Shown here piece by piece: positions 12,757-20,158 of a DNA stretch of 64,000 nt (the stretch's first letter is position 1; every line of letters starts with the position of its first letter). The notes below the pieces were generated by a model. That model was given only the letters and a program-made list of their open reading frames with translations, made no database searches and had not been told where the DNA came from. A program made the position numbers and the translations under genes. The stretch comes from Myxococcota bacterium (GTDB taxonomy: Bacteria > Myxococcota_A > UBA9160 > UBA6930): NCBI GenBank assembly GCA_028285625.1, contig JANQOX010000019.1, positions 62,001-126,000 of the forward strand. The letters run 5' to 3'.

Positions 12757-12885
12757 CCCTTCGGGGCGCGTTCGAAGCGACTTCGGGGCGTCGCGCACGG
12801 CCGCGACGAGAGGCCGCGGTGATGTGTGCACACCGCGACTGCGGCGAGGCGTGTCCGTTGATAGAATCCGCCTTTCGAAGGCGCG

Positions 12886-12915
12886 CTTCCCGAGGGGGGA
12901 GACCCCCTCCCGAAG
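12886..12915 (+). promoter_or_regulatory. Leader hairpin upstream of acyl-CoA dehydrogenase operon
   Basis: CTTCCCGAGGGGG (12886-12898) pairs with CCCCCTCCCGAAG (12903-12915) over all but two positions, with a 4-base loop. It lies between a TAGAAT box and the first start codon, so it would sit in the transcript leader. No T-run follows, so a role in stability or attenuation is open. Confidence 0.45.
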
Positions 12916-12986
12916 CCCCGCCATGGCCCCGTGCGCCGATGCGCCGCACGGGGTGCATGGGTGCACCGCGACCGAGGAGCCGACCC

Positions 12987-13205
12987 ATGGGCGAAGCGTG
13001 GATCATCGACGCGGTTCGGACACCGCGCGAGCGGGAGAGCGCTGCGCTCGCCGACATCCACCCCCAGAGGCCCCAGGGCCCGTGCCCGGAGCGTGTTCTG
13101 GCCGCGGGATGGGCCCCTCAGCCCCCAGTCCCGGCCTCCGGACATGGGGCCCATTCGCCACGCGCCCACGCCGCGCACGCAACAGACCAGGGAGTCGCAA
13201 CATGA
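12987..13205 (+). pseudogene. Remnant of an acetyl-CoA acetyltransferase (thiolase) start
   Basis: ATG 12987, preceded by GAGGAG, opens a 72-codon frame. Its first 28 or so residues (MGEAWIIDAVRTPRERES, then ALADIHPQ) read like the N-terminus of thiolases that precede acyl-CoA dehydrogenases in beta-oxidation operons. The family similarity then stops and the rest is low-complexity Pro/Ala/His. No active-site Cys or the roughly 350 further residues of a thiolase follow. The frame closes with TGA overlapping the ATG of the next gene (ATGA), so the stub may still be translated and couple ribosomes into the dehydrogenase. Most simply an internal deletion removed the thiolase body. Confidence 0.65.
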
Positions 13206-14290
13206 TCGGGTTCGACCCGACCGAAGAGCAGGCGCTCATCGTCGATACGGTGAGGCAATTTGCAGCGCAGGAGATCCGGCCCGCCGCGCGCGACGCCGAC
13301 GAGTCGGGCAAGCTTCCCGAGTCGGTGCTGGCCCAGGCGAACGAGCTGGGACTCGTGGCCAACGCCCTGCCCGAAGCGACCGGAGGCGGCGGCGAACGCA
13401 GTGCCGTGCTCGGCGCACTGATCGCCGAGGAGCTGGCCTGGGGCGACCTGGGCATCGCGCTCGGCATCCTCTCGCCGGGCCTGGTAGGCCTGCCGGTCGC
13501 GCAGTTCGGCACCGATGCGCAGCGCGAAGCGCTCCTGCCGCGCTATGCGAGCGAACGCTTCGTACCCGGGGCGCTGGCCCTGCTCGAACCGCACTTCGGC
13601 GCAGACCCGTTCCGGCCCACCTGCGAGGCACGAGCCGATGGCGATGGGGTGACTCTGCACGGCCAGAAGTGCCTGGTGCCGTGGATCGATGGCGACGACG
13701 TGGTGCTGGTGTTCGCCGCCGGCCCGTCGGGCGCCGAAGGCTACCTGGTGCCGCGGGATGCGGACGGCCTGGCGGCCGAGCGCGAGCACAACATGGGCAT
13801 CCGCGCGCTGCCCACCGCCACCCTCAGCCTCGACGGGGTGCGGGTCGCGGCGGACGCACGGCTCGGGGGCGAGGCGGGCGCCGACCTGCAGCAGATCATC
13901 GCCCAGGGCCGTGTCGCCCTCGCCGCGGCGGGCGTCGGCGTGGCGCGCGCGGCCTTCGAGGTGGCGCGCGACTACGCCAAGGAGCGCGAGGTGTTCGGCG
14001 TGAAGGTGGCCCAGAAGCAGGCCATCGCCTTCAAGCTCGCCGACATGGCCATCGAGATCGACGGCGCGCGCCTGCTCACCTGGGAGGCCGCCTATCGCCT
14101 GGACCAGGGCGACACGGCCCTGCGCGAAGCGACGCTGGCCTACGACCAGGTACGACGCGTGGCGCTCGAGGTCGCCGACGGCGCCGTGCAGGTGCTCGGC
14201 GGTCACGGCTACATCCGCGACTACTTTCCGGAGATGCACCTCCGCAACGCCCGTGGCTTCGCCGCATTCGAAGCCCTGGCGCTCGTCTAG
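13202..14290 (+). CDS. Acyl-CoA dehydrogenase, short form
   Basis: FAD-dependent enzyme expected to introduce an alpha-beta double bond into an acyl-CoA. The 362-residue protein begins FDPTEEQALIVDTVRQFAAQ, typical of the family. The FAD/quaternary arginine region (YAKEREVFGVKVAQKQAI) lies near residue 260. The final segment LGGHGYIRDYFPEMHLRNARGF matches the usual C-terminal helix, with the catalytic-type Glu in FEAL where most enzymes have YEGT. The protein ends a few residues later, so the last helix is shorter than usual. The central domain is divergent (no clear ITEP motif). ATG 13202 overlaps the stop of the thiolase stub. It may form a heteromeric pair with the next gene, as in steroid-type ACADs (inference). 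Confidence 0.9.
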   Translation: MIGFDPTEEQALIVDTVRQFAAQEIRPAARDADESGKLPESVLAQANELGLVANALPEATGGGGERSAVLGALIAEELAWGDLGIALGILSPGLVGLPVAQFGTDAQREALLPRYASERFVPGALALLEPHFGADPFRPTCEARADGDGVTLHGQKCLVPWIDGDDVVLVFAAGPSGAEGYLVPRDADGLAAEREHNMGIRALPTATLSLDGVRVAADARLGGEAGADLQQIIAQGRVALAAAGVGVARAAFEVARDYAKEREVFGVKVAQKQAIAFKLADMAIEIDGARLLTWEAAYRLDQGDTALREATLAYDQVRRVALEVADGAVQVLGGHGYIRDYFPEMHLRNARGFAAFEALALV

Positions 14291-14298
14291 GAGAACCC

Positions 14299-15525
14299 AT
14301 GCCCATCGGATTCGAACCCACCGAGAGCTCGGCCGAGTCGCGCGCCTGGTACCACGAGGTCGCGCGCGAGCGCATGCGCCCCATCTCGCGCAAGTACGAC
14401 GACCAGGAGCACGACCTGCCCGTCGAATGGGTGGAGTGGTTCTGGGCCGAGGGCCGCAAGGGCCACACCGGCTCGAGCGACGGGCCGGGCGACGGCTTCG
14501 TGCAGGTCTGCATGCAAGCCGAAGAACTCTGCTGGGGCGACGCGGGGCTCTATCTTCGCATGCCGACCCCCGCGCTGGGCGGCTCGGCGGTCAGTGCCGC
14601 GGGCACGCCCGAACAGAAGAAGCGCTTTCTCTCGCACTTCCGCGACGAGGGCGGCGATCCGATCTGGGGCGCCATGGCCATCACCGAGCCGCAGGCCGGC
14701 TCGGACTCCGCAGCCATCGAGACCACCGCGACCCTCGACGGGGACGAGTGGGTACTCAACGGCACCAAGATCTTCTGCACCGCCGGCGAAGGCGCGAGCC
14801 AGCAGCCCGGCGGTTTCGTGGTGGTCTGGGCCACCGTCGACAAGGAGGCCGGCCGCGCCGGCATCAAGTCGTTCGTGGTGCCCGCGGGTACACCCGGCAT
14901 GGAACTGGTGGGCGTCGAGAACAAGCTCGGCATCCGCGCGTCGGACACCGCGACCCTGCGCTTCGAAGACTGCCGGGTGCCGGCTGCCAACCTGCTCGGG
15001 TCGAGCGAGGTGAAGAAGCGCGACCCCAAGAAGACCGGCGACAAGGGCTTCAAGGGCGCCATGGCCACGTTCGATGCCAGCCGGCCCATCGTGGCCGCCA
15101 TGGCGGTCGGCGTGGGCCGCGCCGCGCTCGACTTCGTGCTCGAGACGCTGGAGCGCGAGGGGCGCTCGCCGCGCTACGACGCGCCGCCCACCGAACAGAC
15201 CGCACTCGAACGCGATGTGATGCAGATGGAGGCGGAGCTCCAGGCCGCGCGCCTGCTCACCTGGCGCGCGGCGTGGATGATGAACCAGGGCAAGCCCAAC
15301 AGCCTCGAGGCCTCCATGGCCAAGGCCAAGGCGGGCCTCGCCGTCACCCGCATCACCCAGCAAGCGGTCGCGATCCTGGGCCCGACCGGCTACTCCACCA
15401 AGCACCTGGTGGAGAAGTGGATGCGGGACGCCAAGATCAACGACATCTACGAAGGCACCCAGCAGATCAACCAGCTCATCGTGGCGCGCAAGATCCTCGA
15501 CTACCCGTCGGCGATGCTGCGCTAG
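14299..15525 (+). CDS. Acyl-CoA dehydrogenase
   Basis: Second acyl-CoA dehydrogenase of the pair, 8 bases after the first and with ATG 14299. The 408-residue product carries the FAD-contact motif AMAITEPQAGSDSAAI near residue 120, WVLNGTKIFCT near 150, and the C-terminal KWMRDAKINDIYEGTQQINQ with the catalytic Glu in YEGT. An insertion of charged residues (EVKKRDPKKTGDKGFKG, about residues 236-252) occurs before the helical domain and resembles that in enzymes acting on bulky or medium-chain substrates. Substrate unknown. Next gene starts 11 bases downstream. Confidence 0.94.
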   Translation: MPIGFEPTESSAESRAWYHEVARERMRPISRKYDDQEHDLPVEWVEWFWAEGRKGHTGSSDGPGDGFVQVCMQAEELCWGDAGLYLRMPTPALGGSAVSAAGTPEQKKRFLSHFRDEGGDPIWGAMAITEPQAGSDSAAIETTATLDGDEWVLNGTKIFCTAGEGASQQPGGFVVVWATVDKEAGRAGIKSFVVPAGTPGMELVGVENKLGIRASDTATLRFEDCRVPAANLLGSSEVKKRDPKKTGDKGFKGAMATFDASRPIVAAMAVGVGRAALDFVLETLEREGRSPRYDAPPTEQTALERDVMQMEAELQAARLLTWRAAWMMNQGKPNSLEASMAKAKAGLAVTRITQQAVAILGPTGYSTKHLVEKWMRDAKINDIYEGTQQINQLIVARKILDYPSAMLR

Positions 15526-15536
15526 CCGGAGGCCCC

Positions 15537-15788
15537 ATGCCCGTCGCCGACGACCTGATCGAGATCCTGGTCTGCCCCGAGACGCACCAGCCGGTGCGCA
15601 TGGCCAGCGCTGAACAACTCGAAGCCATCAACGCCAAGGTGCGCGACGGGTCGGCGCGGAACCGTGGCGGCCTGCCCGTCGAGAAGGAGCTCGCCGAGGC
15701 CCTCGTCCGCGAGGACCAGAAGGTGCTCTACCCCGTCGACGAGGGCATCCCGGTGATGCTCGTCGAGGAATCAATCCAGCTAGGTTGA
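15537..15788 (+). CDS. Trm112-like / UPF0434 family small protein
   Basis: An 83-residue protein whose opening LIEILVCPETHQPV and ending KVLYPVDEGIPVMLVEESI match the Trm112p/UPF0434 fold; YPVDEGIPVML is the signature. Related proteins bind and stabilise methyltransferases or assist enzymes as small zinc-ribbon-like partners. Only one Cys remains of the CPxC pair, common in this branch. GCCGGAGG precedes ATG 15537. It is last in the acyl-CoA dehydrogenase operon, and its TGA stop lies inside the left arm of the inverted repeat starting at 15784. Confidence 0.85.
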   Translation: MPVADDLIEILVCPETHQPVRMASAEQLEAINAKVRDGSARNRGGLPVEKELAEALVREDQKVLYPVDEGIPVMLVEESIQLG

Positions 15789-15989
15789 CCGCCGCGACAG
15801 GCCACTTGCTGGCGTGCGATTCGGTGGCGAGCGGCGGGGACGTGGGGCCTGGACCCGTTCGCAGCCGCTTGCTGAGGGCCGATCGCGCCGGCCCGCATCC
15901 GCCGCCCCGCGTGGCCGTGCACGGCGCTCCGTCCCCGCCGCACGAATCCGAGCGGCGAATCCAGCAGAGCGCCCCTCGCGGCGGTCAAC
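15784..15989. repeat. 206-base nested inverted repeat between convergent genes
   Basis: Outer arms GTTGACCGCCGCGA (15784-15797) and TCGCGGCGGTCAAC (15976-15989) are perfect 14-base complements. Inside, CGGCGGGGACG (15832-15842) pairs perfectly with CGTCCCCGCCG (15930-15940), and GATTCG/CGAATC extends this stem with a small bulge. The whole unit fills the space between the Trm112-like and PAC2 genes and could fold as a long hairpin. A MITE-like element, a bidirectional terminator or a structured RNA are all possible; no clear target-site duplication was found. Confidence 0.6.
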
Positions 15990-15999
15990 GCAGCCGGCC

Positions 16000-16782
16000 C
16001 TACTGCGCGAACTCGCGGCGTTTGAGTTCTTTGACGTATTGGGCGAGGGAGGGGTCGGCGGCGACCATCTCGGAGATCTGCTGCTCGAAGGCGGCGGCGT
16101 CCTTCTCGAGGCGGGTGGGGTCGGCGGGAAAGTCGAGGATCTCGGTGGCCTTCTGCACCAGCGCCAGGGCACCGCGCGGGTTCGGCGTGACCGAGATGTA
16201 GTGCGGCAGGCCCGCCCACAGGCTGACCACGTCGCAGCCACAGCGACCGAGGGCGTCGCCGAGCACACCGAGGATGCCCGTCGGGCCTTCGTAGCTCGAC
16301 GGCTCGATGCCATGGCGCTCGAGCGTCGTCAGGTCGGTGGCGAAGCCACCCACCCGCACCGGGCGCGAGTAGAGGACATCGGCCATGAACGCGCCCAGCA
16401 GGATCACGCGCTTGAGCGAGAGCTGCTCGACGAGGATCTGGACCTGCTCGCAGAACGAGCGCCAGCGAAGGTGCGGCTCGGCCCCCAGCCCCACGACGAC
16501 GTCGCAACGCCCCTCGATCGAGCCGTAGCGAAGCTCGAAGTCGGGCCAGTCCACGTGACGCACCCCGCGGTCGTCGAGACGCACCTCGGGCCGACGCACC
16601 GTGAAGTCGTAGTAGGGCTCGCAGTCGATCTCGCCGAGCGGGACCGTGTCCAGTGCGTTCGACAAGAAGCGCGCTGCGGAAGACGCCGCTTCGCCGGCGT
16701 CGTTCCAACCCTCGACGGCGAGAAGCAGCGTCGGCGACGTGAGCGTGGGGCGCACGTCCAGACGGAGCCGTCCCGCGCTCAC
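16000..16782 (-). CDS. PAC2 family protein
   Basis: A 260-residue PAC2-family protein, related to proteasome assembly chaperone 2 and to a widespread bacterial/archaeal group of unclear role. Recognisable stretches are LLLAVEGWNDAGEAASSAARFL at the start, VVVGLGAEPHLRW, VILLGAFMADVLYSRPV and the later GPTGILGVLGDAL with SLWAGLPHYI. The GTG start at 16782 lies in a 35-base tandem duplication, and the upstream copy forms a 12-codon frame whose TGA overlaps this GTG. It follows the response regulator by 57 bases on the same strand. No catalytic function can be assigned. Confidence 0.85.
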   Translation of the reverse strand: MSAGRLRLDVRPTLTSPTLLLAVEGWNDAGEAASSAARFLSNALDTVPLGEIDCEPYYDFTVRRPEVRLDDRGVRHVDWPDFELRYGSIEGRCDVVVGLGAEPHLRWRSFCEQVQILVEQLSLKRVILLGAFMADVLYSRPVRVGGFATDLTTLERHGIEPSSYEGPTGILGVLGDALGRCGCDVVSLWAGLPHYISVTPNPRGALALVQKATEILDFPADPTRLEKDAAAFEQQISEMVAADPSLAQYVKELKRREFAQ

Positions 16783-16818
16783 GGGCGCACGTCCAGACGG
16801 AGCCGTCCCGCGCTCACG
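16749..16818 (-). repeat. 35-base tandem duplication at the PAC2 gene start
   Basis: Two consecutive 35-base copies (16749-16783 and 16784-16818) contain the PAC2 GTG start and its first codons (SAGRLRLDVRP). Because 35 is not a multiple of three, the upstream copy reads as a separate 12-codon ORF from GTG 16817, ending in a TGA that overlaps the real GTG (GTGA). Confidence 0.85.
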
Positions 16819-16839
16819 AACCCACCCGGCGCATTCCCC

Positions 16840-17541
16840 TCATCGCTCGAAACGGTAGCCATGTCCACGGACGGAGACGATGTGTTTCGGTTTGGCGGGG
16901 TCTTCTTCCACGTAGCGCCGCAAGCGAACCACGAAGCTGTCGACCACGCGAGTCTGTGTGTCGGGCCGAAGCCCCCAGACGCTCTCGAGCAGCTCGCCCC
17001 GGGGCACGGCCTCCCCCTCCCGCTCGACGAGCGCACGCAGCAGACCCGCCTCCCGAGGCGTGAGCGTGTGGGTGGCCTCCGGCGTCTCGATCTCGAAGCG
17101 GTCGAACCGCACCACGACCTGCCCGAAGCGCACCTCGCTGGGGACGCCGTCGTCCTCGCCACTGCCGTCCCAGCGCCGGCGCCGCAGCAGCGCGCGGCTT
17201 CGCGCCAGCAGCTCGTCGAGCTTGAAGGGCTTGGTGAGGTAGTCGTCGGCCCCCTCCTCGATGCCCCGCACCACGTCGGCGGCATCGTCCTTGGCCGTGA
17301 GCATCAGGATGGGCACGTAGTTGCCCGAGGCACGGGTACGACGTGCGATCTCGAAGCCCGAGAGCCCCGGCAGCATCACGTCGAGCACCACGAGGTCGAA
17401 CCCCGATTCCGGGCCGGCCAGGCGCTCGGCCGCAGCGGCGCCGTCGCCCACGGCTTCGACCTCGTGCCCTTCGGCCTCCAGGTTGAACACCAGCCCCTCG
17501 GCGAGGTGCGCCTCGTCCTCGACGACCAGGATCCGGCCCAC
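16840..17541 (-). CDS. OmpR/PhoB-family response regulator
   Basis: DNA-binding output of a two-component system. The 233-residue protein has a receiver domain (residues 3-115) with acidic pocket VVEDE, phospho-acceptor Asp54 in VVLDVMLPG, Thr in MLTAK, and Lys in YLTKPF. A winged-helix domain follows (about 135-230), ending in the usual IVSVRGHGYRFER. It begins directly after the histidine kinase stop codon (adjacent bases), so the two are co-transcribed. Targets are unknown; the diverging DUF1329 gene is a neighbour candidate. Confidence 0.95.
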   Translation of the reverse strand: MGRILVVEDEAHLAEGLVFNLEAEGHEVEAVGDGAAAAERLAGPESGFDLVVLDVMLPGLSGFEIARRTRASGNYVPILMLTAKDDAADVVRGIEEGADDYLTKPFKLDELLARSRALLRRRRWDGSGEDDGVPSEVRFGQVVVRFDRFEIETPEATHTLTPREAGLLRALVEREGEAVPRGELLESVWGLRPDTQTRVVDSFVVRLRRYVEEDPAKPKHIVSVRGHGYRFER

Positions 17542-18498
17542 TCAGGCGCTCTCGGCTTCGCGAAGGGGTACGGGCCCGGCCTCGCGCTCGGCGCTGGGCA
17601 GCGTGACGGCGAAGCGGCTTCCGCGACCCGAGCCCTCGGACACCGCCGAGACGGTGCCACCGCTGCGCCGGACCAGGTTGCCGACGATGAACAGGCCGAG
17701 TCCCAGCCCGGCCGCCTGGCGCTGCACGTCGCGCCCGGCCCGGTAGAAGCGCTGGAAGATCTTGCGCAGGTCCTTCTTCTCGATCCCGACGCCCTGGTCG
17801 GCGATCTCCACCCGCACCTTGCCGTCGCTGGCCGTCGAGAGCCGCACGCGCACCTCGACCGGAGGCTCGGAGTACTTCACCGCGTTCTCGAGCAGGTTGC
17901 GGAACACCACCTCCAGCTCGCCGGCGTGGCCGAGGGCCAGCAGCGCGCCCTCGTCGTGCACCTCGATCGCGCCAGGCGGTAGTCCGTGCCGCCGCTGGAT
18001 CTCGTGCACCAACGGGTCGAGCAATTGCCGCAGGTCGGTGGGCGCGGCCGGCGCCCGCGCCGGGCTCTCGGCCCTCGCGGCCGCGAGCACCTGGTCGAGG
18101 GTCTGCTCCAGGCGATCCACGTCCTCGGTCGCCCGGCGCAGGAAGCGCGCGCGGCGCTCGGCGTCCGGGTCGCGGCGTTCGAGGGTCTCGAGGTAGAGCC
18201 GCAGCGAAGCCAGCGGCGTCTTGAGTTCGTGCGTGACGGCATCGAGGAACGCCTGCTGGCGCTGATTCAGCCGCATCTCGCGCACGACCCACACCCCGAG
18301 CAACACCAGGCCTGCGATGATGGCCACGAAGAAGACCGAGCCCAGCACGATGAGCAGCCACTGCAGCGGGCGAAGCCCGCCGGGCGCGGGCTCGAGATCG
18401 GCCACCACGAGCAGTTGCCAGCCCACACCGAGCGCCAGCGCCACCACCGCGAGGGTGATGCCGATGGCGAGCGGCGGACCGATCGAACGGCGTCCCAC
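17542..18498 (-). CDS. Membrane sensor histidine kinase
   Basis: Sensor partner of the adjacent response regulator. About 318 residues from GTG 18498: two membrane helices (about 10-32 and 45-70) with only a short periplasmic loop, so it may sense within the membrane. The H box FLDAVTHELKTPLASLRL has the phospho-acceptor His near residue 90, the N box is NLLENAVKYS, and the G boxes are DQGVGI and GLGLGLFIV. The start is uncertain because the frame is open further upstream; GTG 18498 puts the first helix near the N-terminus and avoids overlap with the divergent DUF1329 gene. Confidence 0.9.
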   Translation of the reverse strand: MGRRSIGPPLAIGITLAVVALALGVGWQLLVVADLEPAPGGLRPLQWLLIVLGSVFFVAIIAGLVLLGVWVVREMRLNQRQQAFLDAVTHELKTPLASLRLYLETLERRDPDAERRARFLRRATEDVDRLEQTLDQVLAAARAESPARAPAAPTDLRQLLDPLVHEIQRRHGLPPGAIEVHDEGALLALGHAGELEVVFRNLLENAVKYSEPPVEVRVRLSTASDGKVRVEIADQGVGIEKKDLRKIFQRFYRAGRDVQRQAAGLGLGLFIVGNLVRRSGGTVSAVSEGSGRGSRFAVTLPSAEREAGPVPLREAESA

Positions 18499-18651
18499 GA
18501 CCCAAGCGTCGGGCGTCGATCGGCCGCCGGCAAGTCGGCGCCCTCCGAGTCGGCCCCGACGGCGCGCAGACACTCGCGCGTCGGCGCACCGTCGGCGCCC
18601 GCGGGCTACCCTGCGGCCGGGCGTCGGAGGGCGCCCGTGGGGGGAGATCAC

Positions 18652-20130
18652 ATGAACCGAGGGCTGCTCCGGGTCCTGGCCGTTTCCTGCGTGCTCGTCG
18701 CCACCTGGACGGTCGGCACCACCCAGGCCTGGGCGAAGCTCCCGCCCCCCGGACGCTGCCCGGATGCGAGCGGCGAACCGGGGGGAGAAGCGCGCGGGCA
18801 GGACCAGGGCGGGCCGCAGCTCGAGGTCGGCCAGCGCCTGGGTCTCGACGACCTGCTCCGGCTCCGGTCGCTTCTGCCCGAGGAGATCTGGGACCACCGC
18901 GAGGTCTTCTTCTTCGAAGGCATGAACATGGAGCTCGGTGCGTGCCACCGCCGCTACCCGCCTTCGGACTTCTTCGTCGAGGCCACCGAGCGTTTCCGCG
19001 GCCAGACGCGGCTCGACAAGAAGGGCAACCTCGACGGCTACGTCGCCGGCCTTCCCTTCCACCCGGACGACATCGACCCCGAGGAAGAGCACGCCGCGCT
19101 TCGTTGGGCCTGGAACTTCGAGCACCGCTACCGCGGCGCCGGACCGTCGGGCACGTTTCGCATCTTCGACCTGCCCGGACGCATCGGCAAGCCGATGGTC
19201 TACGAGGGCTCGTTCTTCCTGCTGCGCACGGGCCACCGCGCCGATCTCGAGGCTTCGGACTACCGCGTATCGGAGTCGAAGCGGACGCTCTGGGTGGGCG
19301 GAGGCGAGTTCGAAGAGCCGTTCTCGGCCCGCCACCTCGCCTGGCGTCAGATCCGGGGCCGCGACACCGCCAAGAACTGGAAGAAGCCCGACACGACCTT
19401 CGTGTACGTGCCCACCATGCGCAAACCCCGCCGCGCGGCGAGCGCCTGGGTCGATGGGGTCTACACCCCTCGCTACCGGGTGTCCGGCGACGACGGCGGC
19501 GGCCCCCTGCCCTTCGCCACCAACCCGGGCGAGTTCGGCACCGGCATCGACTCGATCCAGCCCACGGCCGGGCTCTCGATCGCCGCCACCGAGGACATCC
19601 GGCGCGGGTTCACGGGCCTGCAGATCCGCCCCAACGCCTACGACTGGACCCTCGTGGGCGAGCGCGAAGTCCTGGCCCCGCTCAACGGCTATCGCCAGGG
19701 CTGGCCGACCTTCGCCGACCGCAACTACGGCCCCTCGGGCCTGTCGGTGGCGAGCGACCGCTGGGACGTTCGATGGGCCGTCGTGATCGAGGGGCGCGCC
19801 CGGCGCATCGTGGACGACGTGGGCGTGGTTCAGCTCTGGATCGACTACCAGACGCAGCAGCCCCTCTACATGATCAACCGCCGCAAGAACGGGTTCTTGC
19901 TGGACATCGGCATCCTGGTCCACCGCTTCAGCGGCGACCAGCCGCAGTACCCGTTCTACCCGGGTGGAGAAGCCGCCAACGTCTTCGACACCACGGCGGC
20001 CGTCTTCTACTGGGTGCCCGGCGGCGGCGGCGGCTGGCGGCGCGAGTCGTTCGACGTGAAGTCGCTGCCCCTCGACCCCAAGAAGATCCGCAAGTACACG
20101 ACCACCGACGAGTTGATGAAGGGCAAGTAG
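18652..20130 (+). CDS. DUF1329 family secreted protein
   Basis: A 492-residue exported protein with a signal peptide (LLRVLAVSCVLVATWTVGTTQAWA) and the DUF1329 body; related to LolB/outer-membrane lipid-handling folds and usually encoded next to DUF1302 proteins and RND exporters. Aromatic-rich beta segments such as YRVSESKRTLWVGGG, GLQIRPNAYDWTLVG and YEGSFFLLRTG are characteristic. ATG 18652 follows GGGGAGA. It is convergent with the DUF1302 gene, 29 bases apart. Probably moves a hydrophobic substrate together with the DUF1302 porins (inference from family context). Confidence 0.85.
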   Translation: MNRGLLRVLAVSCVLVATWTVGTTQAWAKLPPPGRCPDASGEPGGEARGQDQGGPQLEVGQRLGLDDLLRLRSLLPEEIWDHREVFFFEGMNMELGACHRRYPPSDFFVEATERFRGQTRLDKKGNLDGYVAGLPFHPDDIDPEEEHAALRWAWNFEHRYRGAGPSGTFRIFDLPGRIGKPMVYEGSFFLLRTGHRADLEASDYRVSESKRTLWVGGGEFEEPFSARHLAWRQIRGRDTAKNWKKPDTTFVYVPTMRKPRRAASAWVDGVYTPRYRVSGDDGGGPLPFATNPGEFGTGIDSIQPTAGLSIAATEDIRRGFTGLQIRPNAYDWTLVGEREVLAPLNGYRQGWPTFADRNYGPSGLSVASDRWDVRWAVVIEGRARRIVDDVGVVQLWIDYQTQQPLYMINRRKNGFLLDIGILVHRFSGDQPQYPFYPGGEAANVFDTTAAVFYWVPGGGGGWRRESFDVKSLPLDPKKIRKYTTTDELMKGK

Positions 20131-20158
20131 CCGCTCGCTGCGCGCCCGGGCCGCTGGC

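Larger units (their letters stand above)
12566..12986. other. 421-base divergent control region (act operon / acyl-CoA dehydrogenase operon)
   Basis: Between divergent operons. Minus strand: TTGACT (12756-12751), 17 bases, TAGTTA (12733-12728) for actA. Plus strand: TAGAAT at 12862-12867 as a possible -10 for the acyl-CoA dehydrogenase operon, followed by a GC-rich hairpin at 12886-12915. No coding sequence recognised. Confidence 0.5.
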
